Under the pieces are notes generated by a model. It had not been told where the DNA came from and searched no databases. It saw nothing but the letters and a program-made list of their open reading frames with translations. The position numbers were made by a program, and so were the translations under genes. A stretch of DNA of 64,000 nt. Source: Cognataquiflexum nitidum (GTDB lineage: Bacteria; Bacteroidota; Bacteroidia; Cytophagales; Cyclobacteriaceae). Positions 52,800-60,434 of this stretch are shown piece by piece. The stretch lies in assembly GCF_022538055.1 (NCBI RefSeq), contig NZ_JAKZAM010000004.1:62001-126000 (forward strand), given 5' to 3'. Every line of letters starts with the position of its first letter. The stretch's first letter is position 1.

Positions 52800-53094
52800 T
52801 TGAATACTTTTCATAAAACACCAACTTTAATCATCCCTTTATTTTTTTTCCATTTGGAAATTCCTTCCCCAAAGTCCTGGACGAATTCAAAACCAAATCC
52901 AATCTAATAGAATCCCTAAACTATTGAATTCAAATTAAAATTCCGAAATCATAACTTACTTAGTTTAAAAAATGTTAGATAATGATGATAAAATGTTTGA
53001 AAAGACATGTTTTTTGCTTCATTTTTAATTTAGGAAACGAGGTTTTATTTTTAATATCATTATCTTAAAAACCTAAAATAATCAAGACACCTCC

Positions 53095-54522
53095 ATGCGA
53101 CAAAAACCATTATCCTTCCTTGCTTTAGCCTTCTTGTTTTCTGTAAATCATATTTTGGTAGCACAGTCAGCACTTACTTTTGAAGAACCAATCAAGCAAC
53201 GGCTTTTTGTCTTAACCGACATCACCAATGAACCTGACGACCAACAGTCCTTGGTACGTTTGCTGGTATATTCCAATGAATATGACATCGAGGGAATCGT
53301 GGCCACGACATCTACCCATTTGCGAAACGGAACCCGCAAAGACAAAATCGAAGAGCTAATTAGAAATTATGGAAAAGTCAAAACCAATCTCGATAAGCAT
53401 GCTGCCGGATTTCCGACGATGGAATACCTGCTTGGTGTCACCTCTCAACACCTACCATTGTATAGCATGGATGGGGTGGGCGAGGGCAAGGATTCTCCGG
53501 GTTCGGAAATGCTGATCAAAGCTGTGGACAAAGCCGATGATAGGCCACTATGGGTTTCTGTATGGGGTGGGGCAAATTGTCTGGCACAGTCACTTTGGAA
53601 AGTTAAAAACACCAGGTCAGAAGCTGAGGTCGCAAAATTTGTTTCCAAACTCAGGGTTTATGCCATCTCCGATCAGGACTTTGCTGGTCCTTGGGTCCGA
53701 CATAATTTTCCTGGAATCTTTTATATCGTGGATGCAAGTGCGGGAGACAATTGGAGGGAATATTACAAAGCAACATGGACAGGAATAGCAGGAGACCGTT
53801 GGTACAAAAATGCCCCGATGGTGGATTTTGAGTTGGTGGATAATCCATGGTTGAATGCCAATATCAAGGAAAACCATGGTCCATTGGGAGCCAATTACCT
53901 TGATGTGATTTATATCATGGAAGGGGATACGCCTTCTTTTTTTGGTTTGATCAATAACGGCTTGGGTTGGTACAAAAGCCCCACTTATGGCGGATGGGCC
54001 GGGCGATATGAATGGTGGCAGTCTTATGGAGAAAAGGATAAAATCTGGACATCATCGATTGACACCCAAGATGAAATCACCCTGGCCGATAGCCGAAAGG
54101 AAGCCTCCAATCAGGCGACAATCTGGAGATGGAGAAAAGCCTATCAGCATGATTTTGCGGCAAGGATGGACTGGAATATCGCTGATGATTTCAAAAAAGC
54201 CAACCACAATCCTGTCGTAGTAATGAATGGAAACAAAGGAAAAGCTTTGGCATTTGGCAAAGTTGAATCTGGAAAAACAGTCAAACTTTCCGCGAAAGGA
54301 ACCACAGATCCCGACGGAGACCAAATCAGGTACAAGTGGTGGATCTACAAGGAAGCCGGCGCTTATGCCGGAGACCTGGAATTATTCGATCCGCATGCCA
54401 TGGACATTGAATTTGTCATGCCTGAATTGGGTGAAAATCAAACATTGCATATTATCCTCGAAGTAGAGGATTCAGGAAGTCCGTCTTTGGTTTCTTATAG
54501 GAGAGTGGTGTTGGGGAATTGA
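53095..54522 (+). CDS. DUF1593 domain secreted protein (nucleoside-hydrolase-like)
   Basis: 475 residues with a signal peptide ending near VAQSA. The DUF1593 region starts RLFVLTDITNEPDDQQSLVRLLVYSNEYDIEGIVA, with an Asp cluster resembling the calcium-binding motif of inosine-uridine nucleoside hydrolases, and continues to about residue 340. The C-terminal part (from DPDGDQIRYKWWIYKE) is an Ig-like sandwich found with these proteins. The family is linked to plant-polysaccharide degradation; its reaction is not firmly known. Monocistronic. Confidence 0.9.
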   Translation: MRQKPLSFLALAFLFSVNHILVAQSALTFEEPIKQRLFVLTDITNEPDDQQSLVRLLVYSNEYDIEGIVATTSTHLRNGTRKDKIEELIRNYGKVKTNLDKHAAGFPTMEYLLGVTSQHLPLYSMDGVGEGKDSPGSEMLIKAVDKADDRPLWVSVWGGANCLAQSLWKVKNTRSEAEVAKFVSKLRVYAISDQDFAGPWVRHNFPGIFYIVDASAGDNWREYYKATWTGIAGDRWYKNAPMVDFELVDNPWLNANIKENHGPLGANYLDVIYIMEGDTPSFFGLINNGLGWYKSPTYGGWAGRYEWWQSYGEKDKIWTSSIDTQDEITLADSRKEASNQATIWRWRKAYQHDFAARMDWNIADDFKKANHNPVVVMNGNKGKALAFGKVESGKTVKLSAKGTTDPDGDQIRYKWWIYKEAGAYAGDLELFDPHAMDIEFVMPELGENQTLHIILEVEDSGSPSLVSYRRVVLGN

Positions 54523-54676
54523 AATATGATTATCCGCTGGGACGTATGTAGGTTAAATTTATATTTTCCCTAGCGGATAATCGTCCATAGCAATTGGTCC
54601 ATAGACCATAGGAGCTTTTATTGTACTTCAAACCAATTGGGCTATAGTGACTTGCAATTAAAAAATAAATAAAAAA

Positions 54677-54874
54677 CTATCGGTTACGCTTCCGTAATTC
54701 ATCCAGAGAAATGTCCAAATCGACTTTCCCCTTGAAGGTAATTAGTGCTTTTCTTTTGTTCGATTTAACTAACTCCTTTAATGATTCAATGATGAGACCA
54801 TTCAAATCCTCATTGACAGAGATTTTTTTTGCTTCTTCGATGAGGTCTTTAGGGAGGTTAACAGTGATTTTCAT
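54677..54874 (-). CDS. Small ribbon-helix-helix-like protein (antitoxin-type)
   Basis: 65 residues from ATG 54874 (MKITVNLPKDLIEEAKKIS); the longer frame starts at a TTG. The N-terminal strand ITVNLPKDL followed by two helices is a classic RHH DNA-binding pattern, and the C-terminal tail (ALITFKGKVDLDISLDELRKR) looks like a toxin-binding extension. No PIN or other toxin gene lies next to it, so it is an orphan antitoxin-like protein or a remnant of a toxin-antitoxin pair. Confidence 0.75.
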   Translation of the reverse strand: MKITVNLPKDLIEEAKKISVNEDLNGLIIESLKELVKSNKRKALITFKGKVDLDISLDELRKRNR

Positions 54875-55025
54875 TTGTTTCAAAATTGAACAATAAAAAT
54901 AAACTTAAATTTTCGGATTGAAAAATTTGGATTTCGATTGATCGAATTATTTCCCTTTGTAAAAATCCGCTTAGGGTATTTAAATTTTCAGAGTAAATTG
55001 TAAGTCTTCAAAATTATCCCAAATC

Positions 55026-55922
55026 ATGAAATACCTTTTTCTTTTTTGCTTTTGTCTCATGTCACCTTTGCTTTTCTCCCAAACCGAAATGCCTTTATAT
55101 GATGGACCGATTCCCAATTCCAAGGATGTGCCCAATGTAGAAACTTCTGAGGTGAGGGATGATGGGATTTTGATCATCAGCAAAGTCACCGTCCCCACAC
55201 TGACTGCCTATCTTCCGTCCAAAGAAACGGCAACAGGCAAAGCCATCATCATTTGTCCCGGTGGCGGATATTGGTTGTTGGCGGCGGGGCATGAAGGCCA
55301 TGATGTGGCAAAGGAATTTGCCAAAAGGGGAGTGGCTGCTTTTGTATTGAAATACAGGTTGCCAAATGGATTGGCGATGGAGGACAAAAGCATCGGGCCG
55401 CTTCAGGATGCACAGCGCGCTATCCAAATGGTCCGGGAAAATGCAGCCAAATGGAATGTCAAACCGGATAAGATCGGAATCATGGGCTTCTCGGCAGGTG
55501 GACATTTGGCTTCTACTGCTGGCACGCATTTCAAAAGGGAAGTCATCGAAAACCCGAAGAAAACCAGTCTGAGGCCGGATTTTATGGTATTGGTGTATCC
55601 TGTGATCACTTTTGACAAAGAAGTGGGTCACAGCGGTTCCTCCAAAAACCTGATCGGGGAAAGACCTCCTCAAGGTATGATTGACCTGTATTCCAATGAC
55701 AAGCAAGTCACCGCCGATACGCCTCCCACCTACCTTGTCCATGCGAAAGATGATCCCGTCAGGATCGAGAACTCTTACCTTTTTGAAGCGGCGTTGAAGC
55801 AAAATAATGTTCCCGTCTCCCATACCTACTTCGAAAAAGGGGGACACGGTTATGGTATGATCAATCCCACTTCCGAAGTACGATGGATGGATGACGTAGA
55901 AAAATGGATGAAGGCTCTTTGA
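55026..55922 (+). CDS. Secreted alpha/beta hydrolase (BD-FAE/acetyl-esterase type)
   Basis: 298 residues, signal peptide of about 18 residues (LLFSQ). Oxyanion motif CPGGGYWLLA, nucleophile GFSAGGH, Asp in VHAKDDPVRIENS and His in KGGHGYGM give a complete triad. The sequence resembles feruloyl/acetyl-xylan esterases of the BD-FAE group that remove ester groups from plant polysaccharides. Monocistronic. Confidence 0.9.
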   Translation: MKYLFLFCFCLMSPLLFSQTEMPLYDGPIPNSKDVPNVETSEVRDDGILIISKVTVPTLTAYLPSKETATGKAIIICPGGGYWLLAAGHEGHDVAKEFAKRGVAAFVLKYRLPNGLAMEDKSIGPLQDAQRAIQMVRENAAKWNVKPDKIGIMGFSAGGHLASTAGTHFKREVIENPKKTSLRPDFMVLVYPVITFDKEVGHSGSSKNLIGERPPQGMIDLYSNDKQVTADTPPTYLVHAKDDPVRIENSYLFEAALKQNNVPVSHTYFEKGGHGYGMINPTSEVRWMDDVEKWMKAL

Positions 55923-56116
55923 GAGCTTTGTTTTTTCTACTCCGGAATTCCCCTATTTCAAATCCCTCAAAACTATTCCTGGAATGATTCAGATATTGGT
56001 GATATTAAGGTATAACATTCTGATTGGTAAGGATTTTTGGATTATTGGCAAATAATCATTTAACCCTAATTTTTTTCCAATAAATTCAAATCAATAATCC
56101 AAAAATTGATTTTAAT

Positions 56117-56761
56117 ATGTTGTCAGAAGAAGAAAAAGAACTTATCAGATTAAGGGAAACTTGCCGGTTTGAAGTCAGGGAAAAACTTCAAAATGAAGCT
56201 GACAAAAAGATAGGATGGGTGAAAGTGATTTATTTTTTCAACAGCAAACTCGGCCTTTGGATATTGTCTGCTGTTTTTCTCTCCGGTGGGGTGGTGGCCT
56301 ATGATGATTATAAAGAGAAAAAAGAAGACAAAAAATCCCGAACCGAATTGGTGGAAAAACTGGATTTGGAAATCAGCTACAAATTCAATCGGGTGATATA
56401 TTTTATCGATGAACTTAGCGATAAAAAAGGTGAAAATTCCCAAATTCTAGTCACGGCGAGTATAGACAATGTACGTGAAATCGCTCTTGGTTTGGACAAA
56501 TCTTATGGAAAGAGTGGCGATTACCTCAATGGGGATTTTCAGAATTGGAGCCTTTTGGCTCTGATGGTCGAGATCAGGAGGCAACTGATGAAATCGGGGA
56601 TTAAGGATGCAGAATTGGATCAGGTGATTACCCACATGACTGATCTCCCCGCGTTTTTTGAAGGCAAGAACGTTGACTATGCCAATATTCCTGCAATCAA
56701 AAAACTGATCAGGGAAAATCTTATTTTATCGAGATGGGAAAATCAGGGTTTTGATTTATAG
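56117..56761 (+). CDS. Hypothetical protein with one membrane segment
   Basis: 214 residues of unknown family. A charged N-terminal helix (SEEEKELIRLRETCRFEVREKLQ) precedes one membrane segment at about residues 46-63 (LGLWILSAVFLSGGVVAY), and a helical soluble domain follows. The last codons and the stop lie inside the left copy of a 149-bp direct repeat whose second copy is at 57836. The upstream spacer is AT-rich. No function is proposed. Confidence 0.75.
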   Translation: MLSEEEKELIRLRETCRFEVREKLQNEADKKIGWVKVIYFFNSKLGLWILSAVFLSGGVVAYDDYKEKKEDKKSRTELVEKLDLEISYKFNRVIYFIDELSDKKGENSQILVTASIDNVREIALGLDKSYGKSGDYLNGDFQNWSLLALMVEIRRQLMKSGIKDAELDQVITHMTDLPAFFEGKNVDYANIPAIKKLIRENLILSRWENQGFDL

Positions 56762-56887
56762 TGGTCTTAACTTTTCCAAAGTTTCGAACTTTGGAAAAGT
56801 TCTATAATACGGGTTTAAGTCCTGACATCGTCGTGTTGGATGATCCAAACTACGACTTGTGTGTAATTTGTAATTCCACCCTTTTTT
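56739..56887. repeat. 149-bp direct repeat, left copy (contains a 15-bp-arm palindrome)
   Basis: Matches 57836-57984 at an offset of 1097 bp with only a few changes. It includes the last codons of the 214-aa gene. The palindrome AACTTTTCCAAAGTT-TCG-AACTTTGGAAAAGTT (56769-56801) has perfect arms and recurs in the right copy. Weaker similarity continues for about 40 bases to the left. Confidence 0.9.
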
Positions 56888-57076
56888 CCTTTCCATTCAC
56901 TACAATTACGGGATCAAAATTGAAATAAGGCGCAGTTTCAAACCTACTACGATTAGCATCAACACTAAACTCGCTCAAGTGAAGAAATAAAAACGATTAA
57001 ATATTGGAAACGGATTCGGTCCACATATCACCCAAATGCCAATGTTAATCAGTGTATTTTTTCGTAAATTAGCTTG

Positions 57077-57604
57077 GTGAAATACAAGAAAAGTAAAGGA
57101 CTCGGTTTTGAAATCGACAAATTGACCAACTCTATTGAGAATGTAATTACGGGAGACAGTTTTGCCACTGATATTTCGGTATTGACAAATTAAGACTTGA
57201 AAACTATCAGCAAGAAAAAAGGTTGGCTTTTCGACTGGAAAAAAGAATTTATAAATCCCAAACGAGAGACATACAAACTGACAATTGTCCACAATCCGGA
57301 AATTATCCAAGGACTTATCAGTGTGGAGGTAAAGAGCGACCACGTTTACATGCATTTGGTCGAAAATGCTCCATTCAACAAAGGAAAATCAAAAGTATAT
57401 GCAGGTGTCGCAGGAAATTTGGTAGCCTTTGTTTGCAGACTGTCGTTCCAAAGAGGACATGAAGGCAACGTTTCGTTCATATCCAAGACCCAACTTATCG
57501 ACCATTATGAAAAGACACTTGGCGCATTCCACTTTGGAGGAAGAGTGATGATTATCGAAACAAAATCCGCATTGAAACTTATCGACAAATACTTTAAAAA
57601 CTGA
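57077..57604 (+). pseudogene. Hypothetical protein split by an in-frame TAA
   Basis: Reading from GTG 57077 (or TTG 57074) gives VKYKKSKGLGFEIDKL...SVLTN, then TAA at 57191-57193, then in the same frame DLKTISKKKGWLFDWKKEF... to the stop at 57602-57604. The downstream part alone begins at a TTG (57197) and gives 135 residues with VENAPFNKGKSKVYAGVAGN and KTLGAFHFGGRVMIIETKSA. The uninterrupted protein would be about 175 residues. The C-terminal segment recalls a GNAT-like fold, but I cannot name the family. A 58-residue gene follows 5 bp later, probably a partner. One nonsense change explains the split. Confidence 0.75.
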
Positions 57605-57609
57605 CCATT

Positions 57610-57786
57610 ATGAAGACCCGAAAGGAAGCATTGGAAGTTGATTTTATTGGTGTGCAAGACGCTTCTCTGACAAATGAAGAAGAGGCAGCGCTTCATGATT
57701 TTTTTGCCAAAAAGAAACAGGCAGCCACCAATACGAGCGAAAAGAAAAGAAAAAGTGCAGAGAAGCGGACAAAATCATTGGCATAG
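57610..57786 (+). CDS. Small hypothetical protein, partner of the upstream split gene
   Basis: 58 residues: MKTRKEALEVDFIGVQDA, an acidic middle (TNEEEAALHDFF) and a Lys/Arg-rich tail. It starts 5 bp after the stop of the split gene, so it is likely co-transcribed. An overlapping frame downstream (IIGIAIKAKKSGGK, ending MAKSGF) also reads plausibly and might mean a frameshift in the 3' part. Function unknown. Confidence 0.6.
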   Translation: MKTRKEALEVDFIGVQDASLTNEEEAALHDFFAKKKQAATNTSEKKRKSAEKRTKSLA

Positions 57787-57835
57787 CGATCAAGGCAAAA
57801 AAATCCGGCGGAAAATCTGATTTTGTCAAGATGGC

Positions 57836-57984
57836 AAAATCAGGGTTTTGATTTATAGTGGTCTTAACTTTTCCAAAGTTTCGAACTTTGGAAAAGTTCT
57901 ATAATACGGGTTTAAGTCCTAACATCGTCGTGTAGGATGATCCAAACTACGGCTTTTGTGTAATTTGTAATTCCATCCTTTTAT
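57836..57984. repeat. 149-bp direct repeat, right copy
   Basis: Second copy of 56739-56887, again with the 15-bp-arm palindrome (57866-57898). The two copies bracket the split gene and its small partner. Confidence 0.9.
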
Positions 57985-58080
57985 TTTTACCATCCACGAT
58001 AGCCATCGGGATGTAATTGGAATCATTTACCATCCCTCAGTATTCAATTGAATAAAGAATTACAAATTCATGTTAATAGG

Positions 58081-58330
58081 AAGGCGTAGTTACAAACTAC
58101 GCCTAGAGGTTACTTCTCCTTATAATGGTCAAACCAATTCAGAATCGCTGCCACACCTGGGAGTAGTCAAACGGTGAATAGTGGACTGGGAGGGATTTGT
58201 AATTCCACCCTTTTATCCTTCCAATTTGTAATTGGATTCAACCAAACACCCAAATGAAAAGTAATTTTTGGTAAAGAGAATTTCAAATTCATTTCATACA
58301 AAGGCGGAATTTGTAATTCCGCCTAGTGCC
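58081..58330. repeat. Dispersed palindromic element with an embedded S9-peptidase 3'-end scar
   Basis: An IR GGCGTAGTT-ACA-AACTACGCC (58083-58103) is followed by 58110-58153, which on the minus strand encodes AAILNWFDHYKEK plus stop, nearly the same as the C-terminus of the S9 peptidase at 60435. Then comes an element (CACCTGGGAGTAGTCAAACG ... GGATTTGTAATTCCACCC ... GGCGGAATTTGTAATTCCGCC) that is repeated at 60226-60410. The rest of the 57985-58476 spacer is AT-rich with no gene. Confidence 0.8.
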
Positions 58331-58476
58331 ATCGCCTTTATACGCCCAGACGGGGCAAACAATATTTCCCCCATAATTTTAAAAAATTGACTTCGTATGC
58401 TATTGTTTTGAAAATTGAATGAAAAAAGAAAATTATTACTTTTAACCTTGCGTTAGTCAAAATAACTAGACAGACT

Positions 58477-59043
58477 ATGAAAAAAGATAAAGCCGATAAA
58501 ATCATGTTTCGACTTAAACTTAATTTTCCTTGGATAGAGATTGCCGTTTTGATATTCTTTACATTTATAATTTACATTTCAATTTACAAACTCAAGTCGA
58601 CTGCCGACAACTCATACTATTACTCTTCAATTGCAGGGATAATTTCACTTATAGTCTTTGGACTTTTATATGATTTCACTAGAAAGACTGTACTGGTAAA
58701 GGACAATGATATAACCATTATACACTGGTTAACTAGGAGAAAGAGGATAATAAAGAAAGAAGAATTAAAAGGGTTTGAATTAAGGGAAACTTACGATAGA
58801 ACTGGGGTTATTAAGCAAATACGACTATTGACCAAGTCGGACGAAAAAATTGAATTCGTCAAAGACAATTATATAAATTATAACCGTTTGCCTAACGGAT
58901 TAAAGAAAGCTGGGATTTCTTATTTAGGGACAACAGAGCTAAATCCAAAGAATAAATATTTGATTGGACTAATTACTAAAATTTCGTTCTCCTTGATGAT
59001 TATTCTATTCTTTTTACTTCAACTATTAAAGGCCTTCAAATAA
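58477..59043 (+). CDS. Small membrane protein with PH-like middle domain
   Basis: 188 residues. Two N-terminal membrane segments (WIEIAVLIFFTFIIYISIY; SSIAGIISLIVFGLLY) and one at the C-terminus (ISFSLMIILFFLLQLL) flank a beta-rich part (TVLVKDNDITIIHWLTRRK, then IRLLTKSDEKIEFV) resembling bacterial PH domains. Very AT-rich compared with its neighbours, which suggests acquisition. No function proposed. Confidence 0.7.
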   Translation: MKKDKADKIMFRLKLNFPWIEIAVLIFFTFIIYISIYKLKSTADNSYYYSSIAGIISLIVFGLLYDFTRKTVLVKDNDITIIHWLTRRKRIIKKEELKGFELRETYDRTGVIKQIRLLTKSDEKIEFVKDNYINYNRLPNGLKKAGISYLGTTELNPKNKYLIGLITKISFSLMIILFFLLQLLKAFK

Positions 59044-59116
59044 ATCTTAAGGCAGTAAATAGGAGTTTGGCAAAAAAGAGGGTTCAGTGATTATTTGAGC
59101 ATTCTACTATCTTAAT

Positions 59117-59175
59117 CCCCACCTGGGTGTAGTCAAACGCCTGATACTAGGACTTGGTGGGATTTGTAATCCCCC
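59117..59175. repeat. Partial copy of the ACCTGGGTGTAGTCAAACG element
   Basis: ACCTGGGTGTAGTCAAACGC...GGACTTGGTGGGATTTGTAAT matches the left part of the elements near 58150 and 60226. It lies between the small membrane protein and the hicAB pair. Confidence 0.75.
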
Positions 59176-59222
59176 AGACTGGGTGTGGTTTATTTCCCAA
59201 TTTGATATATGAGGGTTAATGT

Positions 59223-59612
59223 TTATGAGGTTATGATAATTACTTCCTGCAGTTCTGTAGCCAGATGATGCAGTGTTTTTTCTATTTTTTTAGCCTGCTC
59301 GATAGAAGGGCTTTTTACTCCTGAGACATATTGTCTTAGCAGACCAGGATTCATCCCGGCATGTTCAGCTACGGTAGATATTTTCAGAAAGTCAAACTTC
59401 TGGAACAAAGCATAGATATCATATTGGTGAGTGAATTCCACATGTTCAGGAGGAATTTCTTCAAAGTCCCACAAAAGTGATTTGATTTTAGCTTCCAGTT
59501 CTGGTATCGTTTCAGCAAAGTCAGTGATAAGATTATCATTGTACACGACTCGTCCCCAAAGTTCCTTGCCACCTTGTCTTTCGATAGTCAGCGGGATTTT
59601 TACAATTTCCAT
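59223..59612 (-). CDS. hicB: HicB-type antitoxin
   Basis: 129 residues from ATG 59612 (MEIVKIPLTIERQ); the longer frame begins at a TTG. The N-terminal partial RNase-H-like fold (LWGRVVYNDNLITDFAETIPELEAKI) is followed by a C-terminal helix-turn-helix (ISTVAEHAGMNPGLLRQYVSGVKSPSIEQAKKIE), the pattern of HicB antitoxins that neutralise HicA and repress the operon. It lies directly downstream of hicA on the same strand. Confidence 0.85.
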   Translation of the reverse strand: MEIVKIPLTIERQGGKELWGRVVYNDNLITDFAETIPELEAKIKSLLWDFEEIPPEHVEFTHQYDIYALFQKFDFLKISTVAEHAGMNPGLLRQYVSGVKSPSIEQAKKIEKTLHHLATELQEVIIITS

Positions 59613-59668
59613 TTTTCCTGATTGTTGATAGTCCTGTTGTTGTATTGAGTTTTCCAAATCTAGAAGGG

Positions 59669-59851
59669 CTATTTAAGTCCTGCTTGTTTTAGAATAGAAT
59701 TTAAAGTTCCAAGTGGTACATCCCCTCCATGGATAGGGACTGTTACTTTTCCCGGCTTAGTTGGGTGGACAAGCTGGAGATGGCTTCCCTTTTGTGTTTT
59801 TTCTAACCAGCCATCTTGTTTGAGTAACTTCAGCAAGTCTTTAATCTTCAT
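59669..59851 (-). CDS. hicA: HicA-type toxin (mRNA interferase)
   Basis: 60 residues of the double-stranded-RNA-binding-like HicA fold, with the catalytic His in KGSHLQLVHP and the ending PLGTLNSILKQAGL. HicA cleaves mRNA in a translation-independent way. The order hicA-hicB is usual. The pair sits in a repeat-rich zone typical of mobile or variable DNA. Intact by length. Confidence 0.92.
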   Translation of the reverse strand: MKIKDLLKLLKQDGWLEKTQKGSHLQLVHPTKPGKVTVPIHGGDVPLGTLNSILKQAGLK

Positions 59852-60003
59852 ACGTTTAAGGTAGCAAATAAGTTACTTATTTTCAAAATAAAAAGTAGCA
59901 TTTTAGATACTTTTTTGATTAAATGAATTCAGCAGATAAGGAATTTTTCGTGTGGGGAAGCCAAACTCCATTCTAGTCCTCTGGTAAGGAAAATTCTTAC
60001 CTT

Positions 60004-60186
60004 TTAAAAAGATCCAAAAATGAAGTATAAACCTGCCAAAAGAGACACAATTCCTGCATAGTAAATGTTGACATTTCCACTATTAAAATCGCCTTTTTTA
60101 TATGCTTTGTCTTTAAATTGAATAATAAAAATAATTATTGAAATGAGAAAAAGTGAAACTCCTATAAGAAAGTTGAATACATTCAT
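60004..60186 (-). CDS. Small two-pass membrane protein
   Basis: 60 residues: hydrophobic segments FLIGVSLFLISIIIFIIQF and IYYAGIVSLLAGLYFIFGSF joined by a polar loop (KDKAYKKGDFNSGN). Unknown family. It lies between hicAB and the dispersed element at 60226. Confidence 0.6.
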   Translation of the reverse strand: MNVFNFLIGVSLFLISIIIFIIQFKDKAYKKGDFNSGNVNIYYAGIVSLLAGLYFIFGSF

Positions 60187-60225
60187 GAAATTATTTGTTT
60201 TCTTTTTTTTACTATTGTTTAACTC

Positions 60226-60410
60226 CCCACCTGGGTGTAATCAAACGCTTGATGCTAGGACTGGGTGGGATTTGTAATTCCACCCTTTTATCCTTCCAAT
60301 TTGTAATTGGATTCAACCAAACACCCAAATGAAAAGTAATTTTTGGTAAAGTGAATTGCAAATTCATTTCATACAAAGGCGTAATTTCAAATTACGCCTA
60401 GCGTTCACGC
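60226..60410. repeat. Dispersed element, full copy
   Basis: Second copy of the element at 58150-58330: CCACCTGGGTGTAATCAAAC at the left, TTGTAATTCCACCC in the middle, TCCAATTTGTAATTGGATTC further right, and the terminal IR GGCGTAATTTcAAATTACGCC. It ends 25 bp before the stop codon of the S9 peptidase. Confidence 0.85.
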
Positions 60411-60434
60411 CCATCTACACCCAGAAAACGAAAA

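Noticed and set aside
55095-55847. 250-codon open frame on the minus strand
   Set aside because: Antisense shadow of the secreted esterase, which has a complete catalytic triad.
56739-57984. Classical insertion sequence
   Set aside because: The enclosed genes do not resemble a transposase and the boundaries are long direct repeats, not terminal inverted repeats.
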